Shown here in pieces: positions 19,152 to 29,291 of a stretch of DNA of 64,000 nt; the stretch's first letter is position 1; each line of letters opens with the position of its first letter. The stretch covers positions 32,416 through 96,415 of the forward strand of contig NZ_JTHP01000015.1 in assembly GCF_000943545.1 (NCBI RefSeq), given 5' to 3'. This DNA comes from Paenibacillus terrae. GTDB lineage: Bacteria > Bacillota > Bacilli > Paenibacillales > Paenibacillaceae. The notes below the pieces were generated by a model that saw nothing but the letters and a program-made list of their open reading frames with translations, had not been told where the DNA came from and searched no databases. The translations under genes and the position numbers were made by a program.

Positions 19152-20377
19152 GCTATGTCTCCTTTAGTAAGGGGGGCCTCTACTTTAATAGCCGTCCCTT
19201 CTTGAGCTGTGCTGTTGATCTGTATTGTTCCGTCCAGCAGACGCACACGCTCATGAATACCTATGAGTCCATAGTGTCCTGCTTGTCTAGCAATGATATC
19301 GGGGTTAAATCCTTTCCCATCATCACGGACCTCTATAGAAATTATACCTTGGCTATCCAAAATATTGATCCATACGTTCTTGGCATGCGAATGCTTGGCT
19401 ACGTTCGTTAGACATTCACTTATGATGTGTAGCCCATGCTCAATCAACAGCCTGGATACCGAGGATTTAATCTTGATGTCCAGTGCTGTTCGGATTCCGG
19501 TAGCCATCGTAAAGCGCTGCGCCTCTTCCCGGACTGCATCAGCAAAGTCGACTTCCGAGGCCGATTTTGAACGCAGGTTGTCTATAGCCCGGCGTGAGTC
19601 AGCCAACGCCTTGCGTGCCTGGGACATGGACTGCTGAACGATTTCATGGGCTCTCTGTGAGCTGCCTTGTGTCAGATGAGCATCTATGGCTTCCAACTGC
19701 ATAATCAGGCCAGCAAGACCTTGAGCCAGTGTGTCATGCAGGTCCCGCGCCATGCGTTGCCGCTCGTTGGCTAACGTAAGCTCTTCCACTTTTTGATGTG
19801 CAAGCTCCAGCTCATTGAGAAAGTTTTGGGTACGAATCCGCGCATTGACCTGACTGTAGAAAAGATTAGCATATGCAGCTACGATAATAGCTATAAGAAT
19901 GAGCAGCGCAATAAACAGCACTGAGTTTTTGCTATCGTGACTCCATATAATGTAAGAACAAAAAAGAAGATAGAAACTAAAAAACAGCAACACAACTTTT
20001 TTTGCATAATAATAAACACCTATGCTTTGACCGATTAAAACCGGGATTAAACCAGTCAGCACAATCGGAAAACTTTCCGGCAGGAGAAAGGCGCTCGAAA
20101 AAATGATTCCTCCTTGAATAATAAAATAAAACCATGAGCAGTAGTGTAGAACTTTACGAACATGCCAGTACAGAAGTACGTGCAGAATCATGGCCAAAGA
20201 GAACAATATACTTTGAAGCGGCAGTAGTGTATATATATTTTGAAAAATAAGCCCTTCACTATGAATCAAAATGATCCATATTATAATAGGAACTCTGGAT
20301 GTACTAATTCGATCACTTTCTCTATCGTTTATTTTTAAGTCTACATCTTGGTCTTGTTCCTTGGATTCGTTGCCCAT
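19148..20377 (-). CDS. Sensor histidine kinase, HisKA_3 type (YdfH-like)
   Basis: I chose ATG at 20377 because GAGGT lies 5 bases before it; an open frame to 20455 lacks a site. The 409-residue protein has about six closely packed membrane helices with short loops (residues 30-190), so it senses inside the membrane. A coiled linker follows, then the phosphorylated His in RQRMARDLHDTLAQGL, and an HATPase domain with N box (ECLTNVAKHSHAKN) and G box (VRDDGKGFN, HYGLIGIHERV). It phosphorylates the response regulator encoded directly after it. Two perfect YdfI-type boxes upstream suggest autoregulation. Confidence 0.9.
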   Translation of the reverse strand: MGNESKEQDQDVDLKINDRESDRISTSRVPIIIWIILIHSEGLIFQNIYTLLPLQSILFSLAMILHVLLYWHVRKVLHYCSWFYFIIQGGIIFSSAFLLPESFPIVLTGLIPVLIGQSIGVYYYAKKVVLLFFSFYLLFCSYIIWSHDSKNSVLFIALLILIAIIVAAYANLFYSQVNARIRTQNFLNELELAHQKVEELTLANERQRMARDLHDTLAQGLAGLIMQLEAIDAHLTQGSSQRAHEIVQQSMSQARKALADSRRAIDNLRSKSASEVDFADAVREEAQRFTMATGIRTALDIKIKSSVSRLLIEHGLHIISECLTNVAKHSHAKNVWINILDSQGIISIEVRDDGKGFNPDIIARQAGHYGLIGIHERVRLLDGTIQINSTAQEGTAIKVEAPLTKGDIA

Positions 20378-20553
20378 AGTCCACCTCTTTATTCCTTTGG
20401 TCCAACTCAAAATTCTGGAAATGAATAGCCATACAGCTAACTTAGTTGCATACAAAAAACCTTATATTTATATTTTATCATTTTGTAACATAGTTAAAAG
20501 CAAGTAAAACTGTATCTCAAGCCATTTTACAAAATTATGGAGTTAAAAAAAAC

Positions 20554-20587
20554 GTACGTTTGGGCGAGGACGTGTGTACGTTTGGGC
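20554..20587 (-). promoter_or_regulatory. Two perfect YdfI-type boxes upstream of the kinase gene
   Basis: GTACGTTTGGGC occurs twice, at 20554-20565 and 20576-20587, in the same orientation and 22 bases apart (two helical turns). The minus strand reads GCCCAAACGTAC, matching GCCCRAAYGTAC at all 12 positions. The sites lie 177-210 bases before the kinase start and next to a T run. Confidence 0.7.
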
Positions 20588-20623
20588 AAAATAGATGTAT
20601 GTATGCTAAATATTCAATATCAA

Positions 20624-21621
20624 TCATAAATTTTCCCATTTATCTTTATAAAAAAGCAAATATGCCTTACCTAAGATGACTTTAACTATCATGTATAACG
20701 GGATAATCAACACTATTCCTGTAATTCCTGCCAAATCTCCTCCAATCAGCACGAGAATGATGACTGTCAAAGGGTGAACATCCAGTTGCTTACCGAATAC
20801 ATAAGGAGAAATGATATTGTCTTGTATTTGCTGGGCCAAAAGAATAACGATAAGTGACCATATAGCAACAGTCGATGATTGAATGAAGCCAATAATAACA
20901 ATTGGAATTGATGATAAAATGGCGCCGACAAAAGGAATAAAATTCATAATCATCGCAACCACGGTTAATAATAGTGCATATGGCAGTCCGATTAATAAGA
21001 ATCCCAAATACATTAACACACCAAGTGCCAAGTTAATAAGTACCCTTCCCACAATAAAGCTGCTAAGCGCGCTATCAATATCATCCAAAACCTCGTTTGC
21101 AGCGACTAAAAAGCGTTTTGGAACAAAACTGACCAATTTGCGGCCGTGACTAAAAAGAAACCTTTGTTCAAGTATTCGGTTAGGTGCGACAGTGGATTAA
21201 CATCGCCCGGAAAAATAGCAGAAAGTGCCCCGTTCTGTTCTAATTCATGAACTTTTTTACTTAATGCACTAAATAGACTGGGTGCGTTCTCCACCAGGTT
21301 GATCATTTGGTTACGTATGGAAGGCCAAATGCCAACAACAAAGACAGCTAAAATGACTGCAATGGCGATATAAATGAGTATGATCGCAAGAGAACGATTT
21401 AACTTATGTTTTTCCAGTAAATCTACCAACGGGCGCAGAAGATAATAGAAAAAAACAGACAATATTAATGGCAATAAGACAATGCTGATTAAAGAAGTTA
21501 GCGGTTTAAATAAAAAATTGACCAGTGTGCACAAATATATAATGATGAGAACAAAAATAATACCCATACACCATTTAAAAAACTTGTTGATTTGGGGAGT
21601 GTGATTAGTGATTGGAACCAA
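20624..21621 (-). pseudogene. AI-2E-family membrane permease, deletion and frameshift
   Basis: The first frame (from 21621) encodes the N-terminal half: three hydrophobic helices, then the family's amphipathic segment up to EYLNKGFFLVTAA. A second frame continues with VSFVPKRFLVAANEVLDDID, GLPYALLLTVVAMIMNFIPF and PYVFGKQLDVHPLTVI, and stops at 20624. About 35 residues including one helix are missing at the join near 21130-21150, and the frame changes there. Intact relatives are about 350 residues and include TqsA and YdiK-like permeases. Tandem boxes like those of the RND operon lie upstream. Confidence 0.75.
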
Positions 21622-21971
21622 TCCCTTCTATCTTTACATATTTAATTAACTTCTTCAACTGACCACGCCCTTCATATCATAAAAAGAAAATTCGCATTAT
21701 GAACATCCTGCTAATTCACTTAGATTTCTTATATTCATCTTAAATTGAATACCAAATAAAAAAATCGTACTTAAGGGTATAAACCTCATGTACGATAGGG
21801 CAAATTATTATTTTGTAACTTTGCAAAGTCCTCGGAGAATCTTAATTTTATCTTTAGTCATATTCGCTCAAGCATTCGAAAAATCCCCTTCCCGAAAAGC
21901 CGAGCGAATCCGAATGTGGGAAACGCCTTGGCTTATCAGCAAGGGGAACTTTGTCTATATTCGTATAAAGG
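21622..21971. other. Intergenic region between aguB and the permease remnant
   Basis: No gene is seen in these 350 bases. They hold the third pair of tandem boxes and a terminator-like hairpin (21760-21801). The 170 bases between that and the aguB stop show nothing I can interpret. Confidence 0.5.
21760..21801 (-). promoter_or_regulatory. Third tandem-box site with terminator-like hairpin
   Basis: GTACTTAAGGGT (21767-21778) and GTACGATAGGGC (21790-21801) repeat in the same orientation 23 bases apart. They match the YdfI target at 8 and 10 of 12 positions on the minus strand. The same bases form an imperfect 13-bp stem followed by seven T on the minus strand, so the site could also end the aguB transcript. 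Confidence 0.5.
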
Positions 21972-22847
21972 TTATACTTTTAAATCACCATCATAGGTAG
22001 CAATCATTTTATATAGTTCCGGGCGGCGGTCACGGAAAATGCCCCATTCAATCCGCCCCACTTCCAGCTCATCCAGATCAAATTCAGCAGTAAGCACTTC
22101 CTGATCCGTACGACCAGCTTCTGCAATTTTGTTACCCTGTGGCCCAGCAATAAAGGATGAACCGTAGAATGTGATACTGGAGTCCTCATCCGTTTCAGTT
22201 CCAATGCGGTTGGAAGCAATGACTGGAATCAGATTGGAAGCAGCATGACCGAGCATGCAAATCTGCCAGTGATCCTTGGAGTCAATGGAAGAATCCTGCG
22301 GCTCCGAACCAATCGCTGTCGGATAGAACAAAATTTCTGCACCCATCAGCGCCATACAACGGGCAGCTTCAGGATACCACTGATCCCAACATACGCCTAT
22401 TCCAATTTTGGCATATCGTGTATTCCACACTTTAAAACCGGTATCGCCCGGATTAAAATAAAACTTTTCCTCATACCCGGGACCGTCCGGGATGTGGCTC
22501 TTGCGGTATTTACCCAGCACTTCACCGTCCGCATCAATCACAGCAAGGCTGTTGTAGCGGGCGTAGTTTTTTTTCTCATAAAAGCTGATTGGTAGCACAA
22601 CTTGCAATTCCTTGGCAATCTTCTTAAAATGGTTGACCGCCTTGTTATGCTCGAGCTCGGTTGCATATACAAAATAATCGGACTTTTCCTTCTGGCAGAA
22701 GTACGGAGTCTCGAACAATTCCTGAAGTAAAATAATCTGCGCGCCTTGCGCAGCCGCTTCACGTACCAGCTTCTCAGCTTTGCTTATATTTTCATCAATG
22801 TTGGTAGAGCAGCTCATTTGGGTTGCTGCCACTTTTACTTTTCTCAC
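21972..22847 (-). CDS. aguB: N-carbamoylputrescine amidohydrolase
   Basis: The 291-residue enzyme of the nitrilase superfamily hydrolyses N-carbamoylputrescine to putrescine, CO2 and ammonia. The Glu-Lys-Cys triad is visible: Glu in ILLQELFETPYF, Lys in GKYRKSHIPDGPGYEEK, and Cys in GIGVCWDQWYPEAAR. Length and ends (KVAATQMSCS at the start) are typical. It follows aguA on the same strand with a 28-base gap, completing the agmatine route to putrescine. Confidence 0.95.
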   Translation of the reverse strand: MRKVKVAATQMSCSTNIDENISKAEKLVREAAAQGAQIILLQELFETPYFCQKEKSDYFVYATELEHNKAVNHFKKIAKELQVVLPISFYEKKNYARYNSLAVIDADGEVLGKYRKSHIPDGPGYEEKFYFNPGDTGFKVWNTRYAKIGIGVCWDQWYPEAARCMALMGAEILFYPTAIGSEPQDSSIDSKDHWQICMLGHAASNLIPVIASNRIGTETDEDSSITFYGSSFIAGPQGNKIAEAGRTDQEVLTAEFDLDELEVGRIEWGIFRDRRPELYKMIATYDGDLKV

Positions 22848-22875
22848 GTCAGTCCTCCTCTTGGATTTATATAGG

Positions 22876-23907
22876 TCAATTATTTACAGCGGGCATCTGC
22901 TGGGTAGTGCAGTGTACGTTACCGCCTTCACGGATGACCGCCATGCCGTCCACGGTACGAATGGTACGTTCCGGAAATACATTTGCCAGCACCTGCTCGG
23001 CTGCGCGGTCGCTTTCAGTAGCAGTGCCGCCAAACACAGGCAAAATAATGCCGCCGTTCACAAAATAGAAGTTGATATAGCTCAGCGTCAACCGACTGTC
23101 GTCAAAATCCACGCGCGGAGGTTGCCCGATTTGGATCACTTCCAGCTTGCGGCCTTTTGCATCCGTTGCCTGCTCCAGAATGCGCAGATTTTCCTGCGTG
23201 ATTTCGTAATTTTCATCCATAGGATCATCGCATACTTGCATAATGACCTTGCCAGGAGCAGCAAAGCAAGCAATATTGTCCACATGCCCATCCGTTTCGT
23301 CGCCACTAAGTCCACGTTTCAGCCAGATAATCTTCTCAACGCCTGTATATTCGCACACATACCGTTCGATTTCTTCCCTGCTTAATTCCGGATTGCGGTT
23401 CGGATTCAGCAAACACTCTTCCGTTGTAATAAGTGTGCCTTCGCCGTCTACGTGCAGTGAGCCGCCTTCCATCACAAGCGGTGCATCAAACCTCGGTAAT
23501 CCAAGCTTGTCCAAAATTTGCGGCGCTACCTGATCATCCAGGTCCCACGGAGCGTATTTGCCGCCCCAGGCATTGAACTTCCAGTTCACACCTGCCAACT
23601 GCCCTTGCTCATTCGTTAGAAAAGTAGGACCGTTGTCGCGCAGCCACGCATCGCTATGCTCTATCGGTAGCAGCTCTACCCGTTCCCCGAGCTCAAGCGC
23701 TTGGACGCTCTCCAAATCAGCTGGATTTACCACCACGGTAACTGGTTCAAACTCTGCCATGGCGCGTACAATTCCTGCGTAGCCCTTGCATACATCAGCA
23801 TGCATATCCGGATAAACCATGGAAGACTGTACAGGCCAGGAAATATACGTACGTTCATGCGGCGCCCATTCAGGCGGCATCTTATACTGTGAATCCTTAA
23901 TTTGCAT
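22876..23907 (-). CDS. aguA: Agmatine deiminase
   Basis: The start at 23907 (MQIKDSQYKMPPEWAPHERT) fits the family's usual N-terminus; an open frame reaches 23979. The 343-residue enzyme converts agmatine to N-carbamoylputrescine and ammonia. Conserved features are WLRDNGPTF, VMEGGSLHVDGEGTL, the GDETDGHVDN catalytic segment, and the nucleophilic Cys in GGNVHCTTQQMPA at the end. It is the first gene of the aguA-aguB pair. The ribosome site is weak. Confidence 0.95.
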   Translation of the reverse strand: MQIKDSQYKMPPEWAPHERTYISWPVQSSMVYPDMHADVCKGYAGIVRAMAEFEPVTVVVNPADLESVQALELGERVELLPIEHSDAWLRDNGPTFLTNEQGQLAGVNWKFNAWGGKYAPWDLDDQVAPQILDKLGLPRFDAPLVMEGGSLHVDGEGTLITTEECLLNPNRNPELSREEIERYVCEYTGVEKIIWLKRGLSGDETDGHVDNIACFAAPGKVIMQVCDDPMDENYEITQENLRILEQATDAKGRKLEVIQIGQPPRVDFDDSRLTLSYINFYFVNGGIILPVFGGTATESDRAAEQVLANVFPERTIRTVDGMAVIREGGNVHCTTQQMPAVNN

Positions 23908-24074
23908 GTGTTGAAGCTCTCTTTCTTCATCATAATGTTGAGTCTTTTCTGTAACTGGAAAACGTTGTCTAATAAACAAGACGGACGGACTCCGTTCCTA
24001 TCATACAATAATATGATCTTTGTCTCAATCAGATCGAAAAAGTTTTGAACGAATCCCATTCAAGCTAAAATGAA

Positions 24075-24626
24075 TTACATTGAAAATGTGATCGTTTTAA
24101 TCGTGTCGCCATCAAAATCCTTAACCGTGAATTGCACTCCCTCCAATAGCCCATAGGATGGAGGATAGTTTTCCTTCGGCAACGCTATCGAACCGGGGTT
24201 CAGCACAAAGACACCCTTTTCCACATCCGCTACCGGAATATGGGTATGTCCCTGGATGAACACATCCCCCTTTTCCAGTGGTGGTAAGTTCCCAATGCTG
24301 AAGCCATGTCCGTGCGTGACATAGATGCGCCGACCTTCATGGTACAATAAAGCATAATCGCCCATCATCGGGAACTCCAGCAGCATCTGATCCACTTCTG
24401 CATCGCAGTTACCGCGTACAGCCACTGCAATATGAGACTTGTACTGATTCAGCACAGCCGCCACTTCTGCCGGATTGTACCCTTCCGGTAGCCGATTACG
24501 CGGTCCATGGTACATATAGTCTCCGAGCAGGACAAGGCGGTCTGCTTTTTCCTCCCTGAACTTTTCCAGTGCCAGCTGTAACCAGTGCAGCGAGCCGTGA
24601 ATATCCGATACAAACATAAGCTTCAT
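24075..24626 (-). CDS. yfcE: YfcE/MJ0936-type metallophosphodiesterase
   Basis: I chose ATG at 24626 (MKLMFVSDIHGS), 8-10 bases after AAAGGA. The 183-residue cytoplasmic protein has the calcineurin-like dimetal motifs in order: SDIHGS, GDYMYHGPRN, RGNCD, THGHG and GHTHIP. Family members hydrolyse phosphodiester bonds in vitro; the natural substrate is unknown. It stands alone after aguA. Confidence 0.9.
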   Translation of the reverse strand: MKLMFVSDIHGSLHWLQLALEKFREEKADRLVLLGDYMYHGPRNRLPEGYNPAEVAAVLNQYKSHIAVAVRGNCDAEVDQMLLEFPMMGDYALLYHEGRRIYVTHGHGFSIGNLPPLEKGDVFIQGHTHIPVADVEKGVFVLNPGSIALPKENYPPSYGLLEGVQFTVKDFDGDTIKTITFSM

Positions 24627-24730
24627 TATGTTCATTCCTTTCTGAATATGCTTCTCACCGTATCATAGCCTTTCTGACAATCGCTCGTCAGTAATAAAAT
24701 TATCAACTAAGGGCCTGATCGTGATGCAAA

Positions 24731-24777
24731 CAAAACTAAGCGACCGCTTCCCTGCACAATAGCAGGAAGCGGTCGCT
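24731..24777 (-). terminator. Terminator of the 6-phospho-beta-glucosidase gene
   Basis: A perfect 12-bp stem (AGCGACCGCTTC / GAAGCGGTCGCT), extended by CTGC/GCAG across a bulge, is followed by a T-rich stretch on the minus strand. Confidence 0.7.
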
Positions 24778-24828
24778 GTATAAAATCCTTTTTCGTTGAA
24801 TTGCTGCCTTGATCAAGCAAACAGCATT

Positions 24829-26265
<1,437 letters not shown>

Positions 26266-26349
26266 TTATGTTTTTTCATTAACCAGGGTAGGACCTTGTC
26301 CCCTTATGCTAATGTGTTATAAAGTGTTTCTATATTAAATTCTAAGTTT

Positions 26350-26369
26350 TGTAACGCGTTTCATGTCAA
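26350..26369 (-). promoter_or_regulatory. Promoter/operator element of the GH1 gene
   Basis: The plus strand reads TGTAACGCGTTTCATGTCAA, 18 of 20 bases identical to the site at 5453-5472. On the minus strand it is a perfect -35 TTGACA followed by the near-palindrome TGAAACGCGTTACA, with TAGAAT 19 bases further as a possible -10. A LacI-type repressor site between -35 and -10 is the simplest reading. Confidence 0.55.
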
Positions 26370-26377
26370 GTGTTTTT

Positions 26378-27136
26378 TTAAACAGGGTTTCTGGATAGAT
26401 CCGATTTTTTCTCTTCCCCGTGAGCACGTCTGGCAAAGTTGACAAATTGGAATTTGTCCAGCCGATGCCTTGACTCGGTGTACTGGAACAAGGTGGTATC
26501 TTCCAGATAGACATAATTACGCACTACTACCACGTGAATATAGTCGTTGAGATCCATCAACTTATGATCCTCTTCGCTTGCATCTTCTACGGACACTACT
26601 TTTTTGGCATAACTGATTTGAAGATGAAGCTCATTCTCCAGATATTCATAAATGGATCCGCTGCTAATCTCCTTGGTAAGCACAGGCACAATGTCTGATC
26701 GAAAATAATCTTTATCCAGAATAACGGATTCGTCTTCAATCTCACGCGCGCGAATCACTTCCCAGACAAGATGCCTATGCTTGTCGAGTTCAAGATGACC
26801 GATTATTTCTTCTGAAGCCGGAATCAGGCGATTCTCATGCACAATCGTACGTGATTTACGCCCGATGCGCTCGGACATCTCTTTGAAGCTGACCAATCCG
26901 CCAACTGGAAAATTCATACGCCCGATATCCAGTACAAAGGAACCTTTAGCTTTTATTTTATGGATATACCCATTTTGCGCAAGCAAGTGAAGTGCCTTAC
27001 GTACGGTCTCACGGGAAGTATTATATTCCCTGGCCAGCTCATTTTCAGAGGGTATCTTCGTGCCTGAGGCTAATTCACCTGCCCTGATTCGTTCCAAATA
27101 ATCCTGATAAATTTGCAGAAAAATATTCGTTGTCAA
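26378..27136 (-). CDS. treR: Trehalose operon repressor, GntR/HutC family
   Basis: The only possible start is TTG at 27136, 5 bases after a GGTGAT site. The 252-residue protein has a winged helix-turn-helix (SENELAREYNTSRETVRKAL then NGYIHKIKAKGSFV) and a UTRA ligand domain ending in FQYTESRHRLDKFQFVNFARR. It ends the treA-treP-treR operon. TreR represses the operon and releases DNA when trehalose-6-phosphate accumulates; two matching operators lie before treA. Confidence 0.93.
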   Translation of the reverse strand: MTTNIFLQIYQDYLERIRAGELASGTKIPSENELAREYNTSRETVRKALHLLAQNGYIHKIKAKGSFVLDIGRMNFPVGGLVSFKEMSERIGRKSRTIVHENRLIPASEEIIGHLELDKHRHLVWEVIRAREIEDESVILDKDYFRSDIVPVLTKEISSGSIYEYLENELHLQISYAKKVVSVEDASEEDHKLMDLNDYIHVVVVRNYVYLEDTTLFQYTESRHRLDKFQFVNFARRAHGEEKKSDLSRNPV

Positions 27137-27196
27137 TTTTCATCACCACGTTTATTGTAGCATTCTTTTACTTCAATTTGGCGACCTGTATGCTTT

Positions 27197-29194
27197 TTAA
27201 GTTTGTGATTTATTCTTGTCTACAGATAAAGCCTTTAAGTGAATTTTCATAGAGATATATTGCAAAGCGTTCGCCTCACCTGGCAGTTCTTCAACGGACT
27301 CAATCATTTCCTGACCATCGGGAACAATTACTGGTGTAATAACCGGGTATCCGGATTCCTGGATTAGATCACGGTCGAATTCCATCAGCAATTGTCCCTG
27401 TTCAACAGTTTGACCTGTCTTCACATGCATAGTGAAACCTTCACCCTTCAGCGACACGGTGTTAACGCCCACATGTACCAGAATCTGTACACCTGACGCA
27501 TGTTCCAGAATCAGGGCATGCTTGCTCTTCATCATAATATGGATGACCTTTCCGCTGAAAGGGGCAAAAATTTTACCCTCCTCCGGTTGCACCGCAATTC
27601 CTTGTCCCATCTGACGCTCGGCAAAAGCCGGATCAGGAACCTGTTCCAGAGGCACAATACGTCCCCGAACCGGAGTCATGACTTCAAGTACATCGAGCGC
27701 GGAGGTCTTATGGTCAGTGCCTTTTGTCTCGGCAGGTATGTTAGCATTTCGCGACTCTTCCTTAGTAAGTTCTGATTTTTTCTGGCGCTTATTCAATAAT
27801 TTTCCATACGCTAAAGTTAAGCTGAACGGCAGAATTAACACGATCGCCATTCCAATGAAGAACACGCTCCAGTTCATAGGGAAAATAGACAGGAAACCTG
27901 GAATACCCCCAACACCGATTGAAGAAGCCATAACATGATTCACCGTTAGCAAGACACCCGCAATACCTGAACCAATCATTCCGAACACAAATGGATATTT
28001 ATAACGGATGTTTACCCCAAAGATCGCCGGTTCCGTGACACCCAGAAAAGCAGACACGGATGAGGTAAAGGCTAGCCCTTTGCCCTTCTGATCCTTTAAT
28101 ACCAGCATCATAGCCAGTGCACCAGCACCCTGAGCAATATTAGAAAGCGCCAGCATCGGCCATAGGAAGGTACCCCCCTGTGTTCCAATTAATTGTACGT
28201 CTACGGCCAAGAAAGTATGGTGCATTCCCGTAATGACGAGCAACGCGTAAAGACCTCCATAAATCAGCCCTCCCAGCGCAGGAGCCAGAGCAAAAACGTA
28301 TACAAGACCGCCCGTAATCGCATTACCGATCATAAAAGTAACCGGTCCGATAACCGTAAATGCAAGAAATCCCGTAATTAATAATGTAATCGGTGCGACT
28401 AATAACAGCTTAAATGAATCGGCTATTCTTTTGTTCAAGAATTTTTCAATTTGTGCCAACACGTAAGCGGATACAAGAACCGGCAGAACCTGGCCTTGAT
28501 AGCCGATTTTGTTCACTTCCCAGCCGAACAGATTCCATACTGGAACCGTTCCCTTCGTCACTGCATCTGCATAACTGTAAGCACTGAGCAAGTCTGGATG
28601 AACCAAAATCAGGCCAAGTACAATCCCGAGTAACGGGCTACCACCAAACCGTATAACTGCCGACCATCCGATCAAGGCGGGCAAGAACGTAAATGCGGTA
28701 CTGGCGATCGTATTAATAATAGCAGCAAAATCAGTCCATTGAGGATAGACCTGAACCAGAGACATTCCCTCGAAGAAAATTCCCTGACCCGTCAGAATAT
28801 TGTTAATTCCAAGCAGCAGGCCTGCTGTCACAATCGCGGGCAAGATAGGAATAAAAATATCTGCCAGTGTCTTGATGGCACGCTGAATCGGATTCTGTTT
28901 CTTGCTGGCCGCATTTTTAACATCATCTTTGGAAGCCCGGTTGCCGCCTGTAATTGCAATCATTTCGTCATACACCTTATCAACCAGACCCGGCCCAATG
29001 ACGACCTGATACTGTCCTTGTGAGGAAAATTGGCCTTTGACCAAATCATTTTGATCCAATGCATCTTTATCGACCAGCTTGTCGTCATAGAGGGCGAACC
29101 TCAGACGGGTTACGCAATGGGTAGCAGCCTCAATATTATCTTTGCCGCCAACGGCTTCTATAATTCGTTCCACCTGGGCTCTTTCAATCGGCAT
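27197..29194 (-). CDS. treP: Trehalose PTS permease, EIIBCA
   Basis: The 665-residue permease has three domains. EIIB spans residues 1-90, with the phosphorylated Cys in ATHCVTRLRFAL. The membrane EIIC covers about 105-470 with ten hydrophobic helices. An EIIA of the glucose type (about 510-650) has the active His in VQILVHVGVNTVSLKGEGF. It imports trehalose as trehalose-6-phosphate. B. subtilis TreP lacks the EIIA part, so this protein is self-sufficient downstream of HPr. It lies between treA and treR. Confidence 0.92.
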   Translation of the reverse strand: MPIERAQVERIIEAVGGKDNIEAATHCVTRLRFALYDDKLVDKDALDQNDLVKGQFSSQGQYQVVIGPGLVDKVYDEMIAITGGNRASKDDVKNAASKKQNPIQRAIKTLADIFIPILPAIVTAGLLLGINNILTGQGIFFEGMSLVQVYPQWTDFAAIINTIASTAFTFLPALIGWSAVIRFGGSPLLGIVLGLILVHPDLLSAYSYADAVTKGTVPVWNLFGWEVNKIGYQGQVLPVLVSAYVLAQIEKFLNKRIADSFKLLLVAPITLLITGFLAFTVIGPVTFMIGNAITGGLVYVFALAPALGGLIYGGLYALLVITGMHHTFLAVDVQLIGTQGGTFLWPMLALSNIAQGAGALAMMLVLKDQKGKGLAFTSSVSAFLGVTEPAIFGVNIRYKYPFVFGMIGSGIAGVLLTVNHVMASSIGVGGIPGFLSIFPMNWSVFFIGMAIVLILPFSLTLAYGKLLNKRQKKSELTKEESRNANIPAETKGTDHKTSALDVLEVMTPVRGRIVPLEQVPDPAFAERQMGQGIAVQPEEGKIFAPFSGKVIHIMMKSKHALILEHASGVQILVHVGVNTVSLKGEGFTMHVKTGQTVEQGQLLMEFDRDLIQESGYPVITPVIVPDGQEMIESVEELPGEANALQYISMKIHLKALSVDKNKSQT

Positions 29195-29291
29195 TTAACT
29201 CACTCCCTTAATTTTAATGAAGTAGCAGCCCCGGTCGCCATGACAGTAAGGAACCTGGGGCTATTGGTTGTTGCCACACTATAAACTGCGT

